41,682 nucleotides of DNA. Origin: CAZCEC01 sp964497615. GTDB taxonomy: Bacteria; Chloroflexota; Anaerolineae; Anaerolineales; UBA6663. A model generated the notes under the pieces. The model saw only the letters and a program-made list of their open reading frames with translations. It was not told the DNA's origin and searched no databases. The stretch lies in the NCBI GenBank assembly GCA_964497615.1, contig CAZCEC010000058.1, positions 1 through 41,682 of the forward strand, read 5' to 3'. Of the stretch, positions 14,927-22,862 are shown piece by piece. Position 1 is the first letter of the stretch, and every line of letters starts with the position of its first letter. The translations under genes and the position numbers were made by a program.

Positions 14927-15787
14927 ATGAAGTATGGGCTGACCTTGCCCAACGGCGGCGCGTGGCATGATGCCCGCGACCTGGCCGACCTTGCCCGCAC
15001 GGCCGAGGAGGCTGGCTGGGACGGCGTCTTTCTCGAAGACTACATCGTCTGGCAGAACAACCAGCAGGCCGCCACGCACGACCCGTGGGTGCTGCTGGCG
15101 GCCATGGCGGACCGCACCCAGCGCGTTAAACTGGGTACCACCGTCACGCCGCTGGCCCGCCGCCGCCCGTGGAAGGTCGCGCGCGAAGCGGCCACCCTGG
15201 ACCAACTCTCTGGGGGGCGCGTCATCCTGGGCGTGGGCCTGGGCGACACGGGGCAGCACGTGATGAACGACATGAGCCTGACCCACTTTGGCGAGGAGTT
15301 GCGCCCCCGCGCCCGCGCTGCCATGCTGGATGAGGCCCTGACCGTCATCGCCGGGCTGTGGTCGGGGGAACCATTCAGCTTTTCGGGGGAGCACTACCAT
15401 GTGCAGGAAGTTGCCTTTCAGCCGCGCCCCGTGCAGCGCCCGCGCATCCCCATCTGGGTGGGCGGGGGCTTCCCGCTCAAAGGCCCCACCCAACGCGCGG
15501 CGCGCTGGGACGGCGCCTGTCTGTATAAGGCCAAGGACCACTACCTCCAGCCGGACGACATTCGCGCGCTGCGGGCCATCGTGCGCCAGCAGCGCGGCAC
15601 GCTGGACGGCTACGACATCGTCGTGGGCGGCAGCGCGCCCGATGCGGACCAGGGCAAACAGCGCGCCTATATGCAGTCGCTGGCCGAGGCTGGCCTCACC
15701 TGGTGGGTTGACTACGTCTCGCCCGACGCCCACGAACTGGACGAGGCGCGCCGCATCATTGCCCGCGGCCCGCTGCGCATCGCATGA
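14927..15787 (+). CDS. LLM-class flavin-dependent oxidoreductase
   Basis: A 286-residue TIM-barrel protein of the bacterial luciferase / F420 or FMN monooxygenase superfamily. Conserved parts include the opening KYGLTLPNGGAW, EEAGWDGVFLEDYIVW, RTQRVKLGTTVTPLARRRPWKVAREAATLDQLSGGRVILGVGLGD and the late segment PIWVGGGFPLK. The cofactor (FMN or F420) and substrate cannot be told. It is between PepF and a 6PGDH-like gene in one direction with gaps of 21 and 13 bp. Confidence 0.88.
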   Translation: MKYGLTLPNGGAWHDARDLADLARTAEEAGWDGVFLEDYIVWQNNQQAATHDPWVLLAAMADRTQRVKLGTTVTPLARRRPWKVAREAATLDQLSGGRVILGVGLGDTGQHVMNDMSLTHFGEELRPRARAAMLDEALTVIAGLWSGEPFSFSGEHYHVQEVAFQPRPVQRPRIPIWVGGGFPLKGPTQRAARWDGACLYKAKDHYLQPDDIRALRAIVRQQRGTLDGYDIVVGGSAPDADQGKQRAYMQSLAEAGLTWWVDYVSPDAHELDEARRIIARGPLRIA

Positions 15788-15800
15788 CGCCATCCCTGCC

Positions 15801-16634
15801 ATGATCATCAGCCTGCTCCACCCTGGCGACATGGGCGCCTTCCTGGGCCACTGCCTGCGGCAGAACGGGCATGAGGTGCTGTGGGTGAGCGATGGCCGCA
15901 GCCCCGCCACGGCCGCCCGCGCCGCGCGCGCCGGCTTGCAGGCTGTTCCCACCCTGGCCGAGGCCGCCGCGCAAGCCGCCGCCATCGTCAGCGTCTGCCC
16001 GCCGGATGCAGCCGAGGCCGTGGCCCAGGCGGTGCTGGCGGCGGGATTCAGGGGGATGTACGTGGACCTGAACGCCATCGCCCCGCAGCGCGCCGCCGCG
16101 ATGGGCGCCGCTGTGGAAGCAGCCGGCGGGAGCTTTGTGGACGGGAGCATCCTGGGCGGCCCGTCCTGGGAGCAGGGCCAGACGGACGTGTATTTCTCCG
16201 GCGCGCGCGCCGACGAGGCCGCCGTGCTGCTGAGCGGCGACCGCGTGGCCGCCCGCGTCCTTGGCCCCGCCATCGGCCAGGCTTCCGCCCTCAAGATGTG
16301 CTACGCCGCCTACACCAAGGGCACCACCGCGCTGCTGGCCGCCATCCTGGCCGCCGCCGAAGCGCTGGACGTGCGCGACCCGCTGATCGAACAGTGGACG
16401 CAGGACGACCCCGAGTTCGCGCCCCGCACCCAGGCGCGCGTCCGCCGCGTGACGGCCAAGGCCTGGCGTTTCGCGGGGGAGATGGACGAGATCGCGGCCA
16501 CGTTCGAGGCGGCCGGACTGCCGGGGGGCTTCCACGCTGCCGCTGCCGAGCTATTTCGCCGTCTGGCTCACTTCAAGGATTCAGACACAGCGCCCGAGCT
16601 AGAGGAAGTGCTGCGGGCGCTGCGGAAGGGGTAG
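15801..16634 (+). CDS. 6-phosphogluconate dehydrogenase-like NAD(P)-binding protein with DUF1932-type C-terminus
   Basis: A 277-residue beta-hydroxyacid dehydrogenase-like protein. The N-terminal Rossmann part has a shortened glycine motif, LLHPGDMGAFLG, in place of GxGxxG; then ADEAAAQA...VSVCPPDAAEAVA and GGSFVDGSILGGPSWEQGQTDVYFSG, the 6PGDH-type loop. The all-helical C-terminal half (ALKMCYAAYTKGTTALLAAIL) fits DUF1932. Lys in LKMCYAAYTKG matches the catalytic region of the family. ATG 15801 is the natural start; the frame is open far upstream, over the previous gene, which is only GC-rich overlap. Confidence 0.82.
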   Translation: MIISLLHPGDMGAFLGHCLRQNGHEVLWVSDGRSPATAARAARAGLQAVPTLAEAAAQAAAIVSVCPPDAAEAVAQAVLAAGFRGMYVDLNAIAPQRAAAMGAAVEAAGGSFVDGSILGGPSWEQGQTDVYFSGARADEAAVLLSGDRVAARVLGPAIGQASALKMCYAAYTKGTTALLAAILAAAEALDVRDPLIEQWTQDDPEFAPRTQARVRRVTAKAWRFAGEMDEIAATFEAAGLPGGFHAAAAELFRRLAHFKDSDTAPELEEVLRALRKG

Positions 16635-16780
16635 AGTGGGGGTAGGGGGTGAGGCTGCGCGAGCCGTCGCTCCTTTCGTTCGGGGCGGAACGCCTCTCAA
16701 TCTACCTGGTGTTACGTCTGAAGGCAGGTCACCAAGGCCATCCCATTACCACGGCGGCACATTTATAGCGGGCTGCAACA

Positions 16781-17374
16781 TCACGGGGTGTGTTGGTCAA
16801 CGGGGATAATGGCGTGCTCCATCAGAAGCGGGGCAATTGTCAGATCAGTCCAATAGTCGGTGTAGTAGAAGAGACTGCCCCTCCCACTGTCCTCGGCTTC
16901 GAAGCTGAAAGACAGTTGCACTTTCCCTTCCCCATAGGCCAGATCCAAGTCAGGCAAATCCGGTTCGCTTCCAACCTTCCCAGACAACTCGCTTAGGGCA
17001 ATGCCAACGCCCCCAAATGCAACTCCAGTTGAGTGTTTGGCCTTCAACCAGGCATCATCAAGGGTTTGTAGCCCTTGCTCATTGACATACACGACGGCAC
17101 CCCGGCCATCGCGCACCACATCGTGCAGCGCCTGAGCGTCATTAACAAAGACCACTCCTTGGTCTGCCCAGGCGAGAATGTCGGTTCGAGTTTCACCAGG
17201 CACAAATGCAAAAGTCGCTAGAGTAACCTTAGTTCCAAGCGGTACCGGCGTAGGCGGGGTAGGATTTGTATCTTGTCCACTCGCGGTGTTGATCCAGCCC
17301 AGGTTGTTCGCCAATAGACTACCAACAACTACCAGCATTGCCACCAGGGCAATCGTAATGATTCGGCTCCTCAT
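16781..17374 (-). CDS. Secreted or membrane-anchored protein of unknown function
   Basis: A 197-residue protein with an N-terminal hydrophobic segment (ITIALVAMLVVVGSLLANNL) that could be a signal anchor, then a Pro/Thr linker (TNPTPPTPVP) and a globular part of about 150 residues with no motif I recognise. ATG 17374 is chosen because AGGAGG stands 8 bp upstream; GTG three codons earlier is less likely. Its DNA is clearly poorer in GC than its neighbours and the upstream 400 bp is too, which suggests transfer. It is followed by no gene on the same strand. Confidence 0.7.
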   Translation of the reverse strand: MRSRIITIALVAMLVVVGSLLANNLGWINTASGQDTNPTPPTPVPLGTKVTLATFAFVPGETRTDILAWADQGVVFVNDAQALHDVVRDGRGAVVYVNEQGLQTLDDAWLKAKHSTGVAFGGVGIALSELSGKVGSEPDLPDLDLAYGEGKVQLSFSFEAEDSGRGSLFYYTDYWTDLTIAPLLMEHAIIPVDQHTP

Positions 17375-17779
17375 CGTTTCCACCTCCTAATCAAATTGCC
17401 ACAGGCTCCCAACGTCTCTTTCGGTCCAGGGTGCCTACCAGTGCACGGATTCGGCTGTGCACTTCAATTGCCGCCAAATGATGTCGTAACACTATCCTTT
17501 TCAGTTTCAATCCGACTACGAGCATTGCGAAGCACAAGTGCTCCTCCAATCTACAACCTAGGAACATGAAAGTCTCTAGGGTTTGGGTACCAATATGTAT
17601 AGGCATTTGTCACGGTAGCATGCCTACAAATATACCGACTGTGGCCTATATCACCATGTTGCGATTCGATGCCACCAGTAACAAACTCAGCGCGGCGTCA
17701 ACGCAAATCGCAGAGTCGCGTTTTCTCACACCCTCACACCCCCAGAGCCGAAAGCCCCTGTGGGCACCCCCACACGCCC
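17375..17779. other. 405-bp gap of lower GC without a supported gene
   Basis: This stretch separates the secreted orphan from the epimerase gene. GC is visibly lower than the window average from about 17391 to 17690. A 71-codon minus-strand frame (17391-17606) has unusual composition and no ribosome site and is not called. No RNA gene or clear promoter is seen. Confidence 0.5.
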
Positions 17780-18712
17780 TTACTTCAACACATCCCGCAG
17801 CGCCGGCTCCAAGTCGGCGAACTTGAACTGGAACCCCTCGTCCAGCAACCGTTGCGGCATAGCGCGCTGGCCGTTGAGGATCAGGGCATCGGCCAATTCG
17901 CCCAGCACAAGGCGCACCCCAAAGGCCGGCGCCGGGAAGAACGATGGCCGGCCCACCACCTTGCCAAAGATGCGCGAGAAGTCGCGGTTGGTCTCCGGGT
18001 TGGGGGCGGCCATGTTGTACACGCCGCTGGCGTGCGCGTTGTCCATGAAGAACCGCAAAGCCGCGATCTCGTCCGCCGGGTGAATCCAGGGCCAATACTG
18101 CTTGCCATTGCCCATCGGCCCGCCCGCGAACAGCGCGAACACCAGCTTGAGCGGCCGCAGGAACCCGCCCGGCCCCGCCAGCAAGCGCACCCCGGTGCGG
18201 CTAATCACCCGGCGCACGCCCAGCGCCTCCGCCGGCTGGGTCGTTTGCTCCCATTCCACGCACACGCGCGCCAGGAAGTCCTGCCCGGGAGGCGTGCTTT
18301 CCGGCAGGGCCTCGCCGCCGTGGTGGCCGTAGTAGCCCACCGCCGACTGCTGGATGAGTAGCCGCGGCTTGCGCTGGGCGGCCTGGATCGCCGCCATTGC
18401 CGCCTGGCCGGCGTGCAGGCGGCTGTCGCGGATCACGGCCTTGCGCGCCGCCGTCCAGCGCGAGGGGATGAGACCCTTGCCGGCGATGCTTTCGCCAGCC
18501 ATGTTGACGATGACGTCCGCGCCGTCGGCCAGGTGGCCCCAGCCGTCGGCGGTCCTGCCGTCCCACTTCTCCACGCGGGCGCCCTTCGGCATCCGCGCGG
18601 CGTGCGGCTCCGGATTCCGGCTGAGGGCGATGACCTCGTGGCCGTCGCTGGTCAGGCTGCGGGTGAGGGCCGAGCCGACCGTGCCGGCCCCGCCCGTGAT
18701 GATAACGCGCAT
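17780..18712 (-). CDS. TIGR01777-family NAD-dependent epimerase-like protein (YfcH/SDR39U1)
   Basis: A 310-residue extended short-chain dehydrogenase. The start RVIITGGAGTVGSALTRSL is the nucleotide-binding loop and VNMAGESIAGKGLIPSRWTAARKAVIRDSRL is the hallmark of TIGR01777; SAVGYYGHHG holds the catalytic-type Tyr. The DUF1731 end (LGELADALILNGQRAMPQRLLDEGFQFKF) is intact. The true reaction of the family is not known; links to cell division and envelope have been proposed. It follows the GT39 gene after 14 bp and is likely its operon partner. Confidence 0.93.
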   Translation of the reverse strand: MRVIITGGAGTVGSALTRSLTSDGHEVIALSRNPEPHAARMPKGARVEKWDGRTADGWGHLADGADVIVNMAGESIAGKGLIPSRWTAARKAVIRDSRLHAGQAAMAAIQAAQRKPRLLIQQSAVGYYGHHGGEALPESTPPGQDFLARVCVEWEQTTQPAEALGVRRVISRTGVRLLAGPGGFLRPLKLVFALFAGGPMGNGKQYWPWIHPADEIAALRFFMDNAHASGVYNMAAPNPETNRDFSRIFGKVVGRPSFFPAPAFGVRLVLGELADALILNGQRAMPQRLLDEGFQFKFADLEPALRDVLK

Positions 18713-18726
18713 GGGAGTCTCCTACG

Positions 18727-20970
18727 TCAATCCACGACCGTGATGGTCCCGGCCGGCAGGCTGTCGCCCGCCGGTTGTCCATCTAATGTAATCGGCAGAC
18801 GCAATGTTGTAAAGGTATTGTACAACCCTACGCGTACCTCATACTCGCCCGGCGGCAATTCTGGGGGCAGGGGCACGCCGTGGTTGTCGGGGATGGCCTC
18901 GCCGGGCGGCCAATCGGGCGTCAGGCGCAGCCCCCCGCCCGGCTCGCCGTCCTGCTGGGCCACGGGCGGCGCGTCCAGGCCGGCATACACGTGAACGAAG
19001 ACCTTGTAGCGTTCTTCCAGCGGCGCCTCCGTCCGCCAGAACAGGGTTACTTGCAGAATGTCACCAGGAACCGGGGCGGCAGGGCGCACAGCATAGCCCT
19101 CCAGGACGATGTGCTCGCCAAAGCGGCTGTCCACGCGCACCTCCGGCGCCGGGGCGGGCTGGGCCGCCGCGTACACCGCCAGCCGCACCCCGCCATACCA
19201 GGTGTCTTCGGCCTTGAAAGCGTGGGCGTTCAGCCAGCCCTCCACCACCTGCGCCGGGTCCGCCTGGGCCTCACCCCAGAAGAGCACGAACAGGCGCGAA
19301 TGGGCGAGGGCGATGCTCTCCAGTTCCGCGACCGTGGCGGCCACGTCCAGCGGGCGGGCGCGCGGCAGGGGATAGGCCGGCGCGGGGCTGGCGTGGTAGT
19401 AGCTATAGGCTTCCCACTGATTGGGCGAGATCAGGATGACGGCGTCGCCCGCGCGGGCGTCGTCCGCCACGCGGCGGGCAATGGCGCGGTAGTCGTCGCG
19501 GGCGTAGGCGGGGTTGAAGTACAGGTTGTTGAGCGAAAAGTAGGTGGCGATGACCAGCCCTGCCAGCCCGGCCAGCCACACGGCCAGCCGCAGCGCCTCC
19601 ACGATGCGCTGGCGGCGCGGCAGCAGCCAGGCGGGCAGATCGTCCGGCCCGGCGCGCACGGGGATGGCGGCCAAGCCGTTGCCCAATAGCACGCACAGCG
19701 CGGGCACGGCCGCCAGCAGGAATTTCGAGAACGGCTCGGTGAGCAGGCCCAGGGCCAGGGTAAGGGCAACGGGCACGAGCAGCCACAGCAGCGGGGTGAT
19801 GGTCTGTCCGCGCCGCCGCAGCGCAAACACGAACAGCAGCGCCGCGCCCAGCATCCCCCAGATGGCCTCGAGGGTGGGCAGGGTGCGGCCAAAGAGCAGG
19901 TAGCGCACCAGGTCGGCGAGCTGGCCCAGGAACGGCAGGGCCGACCGATCGGCGGGCCAGGTAGTGATCTGGCGCAGGGCGGCAGGCAGCCAGGGGAGGA
20001 AGAGGAGGAGGGTGAGGGCTTGGAGGAGGAGCCAGGCGAGGAGCCTGGTCTGCACGGCATTCGTAGCGGCGGGGCCTTTCGTTATCGTAGCGGCGGGGTT
20101 TATCCCCGCCGACCCGCCGTGAGCGCCCGCCGGGTGCGGCGGGCTAAACCCGCCGGCTACGGGCGAATCTCTGCGAACGGGCGTAGCGGCGGGGTTGATC
20201 CCCGCCCTGCCGCCGGGAGCGCCCGCCGGGTGCGCCGGGCTAGACCCGCCGGCTACGGGCGAATCGGTGCGTGCAGTCGTAGCGGCGGGGTTGATCCTCG
20301 CCCTGCCGCCGGGAGCGCCAGCCTTGTGCGGCGGGCTAAACCCGCCGGCTACGGGAGGGTTCGTCCTCCGTCTGCCGTGCGCCAGCACCCCCCCCACCGC
20401 CGCCAGATTCTGCGCGATGACGATAAAGGCGAAGGCATAGTGCGTGTAGAGGCCCGCGGCGGTGGTCAGGACATAGGCCGCGGCCAGCCAGCGGTTGCCC
20501 CACGGCGAGGCGGGCGGGCGCGACGACCGCAGCCAGCGCGAGAACAGCAGGAAGGAGGCCGCGCTGAGGGCCGCCAGCAGCGCGTACATGCGCGCCTCCT
20601 GGCTGTAGTAGATCAGGAAGGGATGGATGGCCCCAAGGATCGCGGCCCCCAAGCCGCCGCCATAGCCGAAATACTCGCGGCCCAGGCGGTAGAGCAGCGC
20701 CGCCAGCGCCACGCCCGCCAGCGCCGAGAAGAACCGCAGGGCAAACTCGGAGTCGCCCGCCAGCGCGTGCCAGGGTTTGAGTAATAAATAGTAAAGCGGC
20801 GGATGGATATCGGCGGCGGCGGCACGGACGACCTCGAGGGCGGGGCGCTGGGCGAGGCGCAGGCTGTTGCCCTCGTCGTTCCAGTAGCTCTGCGCCCCGA
20901 GGTGATAGACGCGCAGATACGTCCCCAACAGGAGCACGATGAGGAGCGCGGCCAGCGGCGTGCGGCGCAT
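18727..20970 (-). CDS. GT39/PMT-like membrane glycosyltransferase with an in-frame palindromic repeat insert
   Basis: Transfers a sugar from a polyprenyl-phosphate donor outside the membrane. The 747 residues start with a helix, then YWNDEGNSLRLAQRP and DIHPPLYYLLLKP, the first extracytoplasmic loop with the catalytic acidic pair of ArnT/PMT-type enzymes, then about ten membrane helices and a C-terminal beta-rich globular domain ending in DGQPAG...GTITVVD. Between two helices, residues about 207-295 are three tandem 32-residue repeats of the type SPVAGGFSPPHPAGAPGG, encoded by 74-bp palindromic elements; a normal loop here would be short. ATG 20970 is chosen (AGGGTG upstream) over the TTG just before it. 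Stop of the upstream hydrolase lies 10 bp away. Confidence 0.9.
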   Translation of the reverse strand: MRRTPLAALLIVLLLGTYLRVYHLGAQSYWNDEGNSLRLAQRPALEVVRAAAADIHPPLYYLLLKPWHALAGDSEFALRFFSALAGVALAALLYRLGREYFGYGGGLGAAILGAIHPFLIYYSQEARMYALLAALSAASFLLFSRWLRSSRPPASPWGNRWLAAAYVLTTAAGLYTHYAFAFIVIAQNLAAVGGVLAHGRRRTNPPVAGGFSPPHKAGAPGGRARINPAATTARTDSPVAGGSSPAHPAGAPGGRAGINPAATPVRRDSPVAGGFSPPHPAGAHGGSAGINPAATITKGPAATNAVQTRLLAWLLLQALTLLLFLPWLPAALRQITTWPADRSALPFLGQLADLVRYLLFGRTLPTLEAIWGMLGAALLFVFALRRRGQTITPLLWLLVPVALTLALGLLTEPFSKFLLAAVPALCVLLGNGLAAIPVRAGPDDLPAWLLPRRQRIVEALRLAVWLAGLAGLVIATYFSLNNLYFNPAYARDDYRAIARRVADDARAGDAVILISPNQWEAYSYYHASPAPAYPLPRARPLDVAATVAELESIALAHSRLFVLFWGEAQADPAQVVEGWLNAHAFKAEDTWYGGVRLAVYAAAQPAPAPEVRVDSRFGEHIVLEGYAVRPAAPVPGDILQVTLFWRTEAPLEERYKVFVHVYAGLDAPPVAQQDGEPGGGLRLTPDWPPGEAIPDNHGVPLPPELPPGEYEVRVGLYNTFTTLRLPITLDGQPAGDSLPAGTITVVD
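20087..20352. repeat. Three tandem 74-bp palindromic elements at 96-bp spacing, inside a coding region
   Basis: Copies at 20087-20160, 20183-20256 and 20279-20352. Each begins GTAGCGGCGGG and ends CCCGCCGGCTAC, inverted ends with a single bulged G, and folds into two hairpins (GGCGGGG/CCCCGCC and GGCGGG/CCCGCC). Spacers are 22 bp starting GGGCGAATC. A partial 12-bp start of another copy lies at 20063. The 96-bp period equals 32 codons, so the reading frame of the glycosyltransferase is kept. Confidence 0.95.
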
Positions 20971-20980
20971 CAATCACCCT

Positions 20981-22714
20981 CTACAGGAGATTTGAACCTT
21001 TGCTCTGCCGGCGAACCCATTGCCAGGAGACCATGACGACCACCACAAACGCAATAAAGATCGGCAGGGTGCGGTTGGGCGCCTGCCGGACGATGAAGCC
21101 ATCTATCCCGTTCACGCCGCTCTCACTGCGCAGTTCGACGGTGTGGGCGCCGGCTGGCAGGCCGCGAGCGAGGGCGATTTGCGCCGCCATCGCGCGGGTG
21201 GGGGCGTTGAGGTCGAAGACGCGCTCGGGGCCGCCGTCCACGCTCACAGACATCTGCCCCGCCTCCGGCCCGCGGTGAGTCACCAGGATCAGATCGGTGC
21301 CCTGGAAGGTGAAGTTGGCCCTGGCCCCCACCAGCCTGGCCCGCGCATACGCGCCCAGCACCGCGTCCGGGTCGGCGGCTGGCTCCCACCCGTTGCTCCA
21401 CTGCACGGCCCAATGGTCCTCCTGGAACCAGCCGGGGTACATCGCCCGCGTCTGCCGCATGTACTGCCGCAGCGAGTGATAGACCGGGAGCAAGGTGAAG
21501 TCCGGCTCGGCCATGCGGAAGTAGTACCAGGTGGAGTTGCGCTCGGAGTCGTCGGCGCGCTTGAAGAACCAGAAGGCGTTGACTCCTACCCACGGCCAAT
21601 CCGCCTGGGCGCGCTGGTAGGCCAGCGGGGCGTAGCGCGCCTGCTGCTCCAGTGTTACCTGCCCATAGGTCGGGAACAGCCCCAGATCGGCGGGCACAGC
21701 GTTCCAGTTCATCTCCGCGATCCAGATGGCCTTGTCCGCGTCGCCATGCTTCACCATCAGGTCGCGGATGAAGACAATGCGGCCATAGTTCACGATCAGG
21801 GGGCGGCGGCGGTGGTCGGTCGGGCCGCTCCACAGCCCGTAGCCCTGAACCGAGAGCACGTCGAAGCACGCCCCCGCGCCAGCCGCGTACATGCGCTCCA
21901 GGTAGATCAGGTCGTTGAGGTTGTTGCCGCCCGCGTCGTTGAGCGCGCCCAATTCCGCCGTGGGGGCGAGGACGCCGGAGACGACGACGAGGCCGGGGTC
22001 AACCTGCTTGAGGCGGGCGTAGGTGGCGCACAGCAGGCGGGTGTAGGCCTCGGGGTCCACCGGCTGGTTGCCCCACTCCTGGTAGATGTTGGGCTCGTTC
22101 CACACCTGGTAGTAGCGCAGCCGGCCCTGGTAGCGCTCGGCCACGGCGGCGGCGTAGTTGGCGAAGTCGTTGAAATCGTCGGGCGGCGCGAACGGCCCCA
22201 GCCCGTCGCCCACGGCGCGCGACCACGTGGGCGGCGACGACAGCCGCACCAGAATCTCCAGCCCATACTGCTCCGCCAGGGACACGATCTGGTCGTACTT
22301 GTCCCAGGCGGAGATGCACGGCCCGTGGCGGCAGTCCTCGAAGTTGCCGCGCCCGCTGATCTCGAGATCGTACCAGGGGAACTCCTGCCGCAGCCAGTGA
22401 AAGCCAGCTTCGGCGATGAGCTGCACCTGGCGCTCGCGCTTGGCAGGCTCCACCTCCTGTTGGAGGAAGGTGTTGATGCCGAACGGGTTGACGCCGTTGT
22501 GGGCGATGGGGGTCTCGGGCCGCAAGTCCAGCGGCGGGCGGGTGAGGTCCGTCAGCAGATGGCCCACCCCCCGCACCTGCGCCAGCAAGCCGTCGGCCCC
22601 GTAGCCTTCCTCGCCGGTGAGGTTGAACAGGTACAACCGCACGGTCTCGCGCTGAGCATAGGCGAGGCCGGCCAGCAAGAGGAGAGCCAGGACGAGAAGG
22701 GCGAGGCGCTTCAT
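20981..22714 (-). CDS. Membrane-anchored clan GH-A glycoside hydrolase
   Basis: A 577-residue protein with an N-terminal signal or anchor (MKRLALLVLALLLLAGLAYA), a TIM-barrel region and a C-terminal helix (IFIAFVVVVMVSWQWV) followed by RRQ. The general acid/base is E207 in YYQVWNEPN and the nucleophile is probably E334 in IWIAEMNW, the strand 4/7 pair of clan GH-A. The context of the sequence is closest to GH39/GH5-like proteins in Chloroflexota. ATG 22714 is chosen since it opens the signal segment. It likely acts outside the cell, trimming a glycan that the GT39 enzyme (10 bp downstream) helps to make. Confidence 0.85.
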   Translation of the reverse strand: MKRLALLVLALLLLAGLAYAQRETVRLYLFNLTGEEGYGADGLLAQVRGVGHLLTDLTRPPLDLRPETPIAHNGVNPFGINTFLQQEVEPAKRERQVQLIAEAGFHWLRQEFPWYDLEISGRGNFEDCRHGPCISAWDKYDQIVSLAEQYGLEILVRLSSPPTWSRAVGDGLGPFAPPDDFNDFANYAAAVAERYQGRLRYYQVWNEPNIYQEWGNQPVDPEAYTRLLCATYARLKQVDPGLVVVSGVLAPTAELGALNDAGGNNLNDLIYLERMYAAGAGACFDVLSVQGYGLWSGPTDHRRRPLIVNYGRIVFIRDLMVKHGDADKAIWIAEMNWNAVPADLGLFPTYGQVTLEQQARYAPLAYQRAQADWPWVGVNAFWFFKRADDSERNSTWYYFRMAEPDFTLLPVYHSLRQYMRQTRAMYPGWFQEDHWAVQWSNGWEPAADPDAVLGAYARARLVGARANFTFQGTDLILVTHRGPEAGQMSVSVDGGPERVFDLNAPTRAMAAQIALARGLPAGAHTVELRSESGVNGIDGFIVRQAPNRTLPIFIAFVVVVMVSWQWVRRQSKGSNLL

Positions 22715-22732
22715 GAGTGGAGTACAGTCTGC

Positions 22733-22849
22733 GGCGGTTGGAAACCGCAGCAACGAGAGCCCAAAGCCGCCCTTCGGCGGCTCGCATCGCAGCGCACCAG
22801 CCGGCGGAGGCCGGCTTTGGGCATTTGGCAGGCGCGGTTTCTAACCGCC
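22733..22849. repeat. 117-bp composite multi-hairpin element
   Basis: Outer arms GGCGGTTGGAAACCGC (22733-22748) and GCGGTTTCTAACCGCC (22834-22849) are reverse complements but for one base, and each arm itself folds. Inside lie GCCCAAAGCCG/CGGCTTTGGGC, and two more hairpins, GCCGCC/GGCGGC and AGCCGG/CCGGCT. The element fills the gap between the sensor kinase and the hydrolase. Confidence 0.85.
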
Positions 22850-22862
22850 AGCCATGCGGGCA

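Noticed and set aside
15399..15800. Longer start for the 6PGDH-like gene
   Set aside because: The upstream part overlaps the oxidoreductase gene in another frame; ATG 15801 opens the Rossmann strand.
12881..16294. 1137-codon minus-strand frame
   Set aside because: Covers PepF, the LLM oxidoreductase and the 6PGDH-like gene in antisense; no family resemblance.
17391..17606. 71-codon minus frame
   Set aside because: No ribosome site, unusual composition, no resemblance to a known protein.
20087..20352. CRISPR array in the glycosyltransferase
   Set aside because: The 74-bp units are too long, only three, and the 22-bp spacers share GGGCGAATC; the array is translated as part of a protein.
20020..20784. 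254-codon plus-strand frame with repeats
   Set aside because: Antisense of the GT39 gene; repeats are due to the palindromic elements, which read as repeats on both strands.
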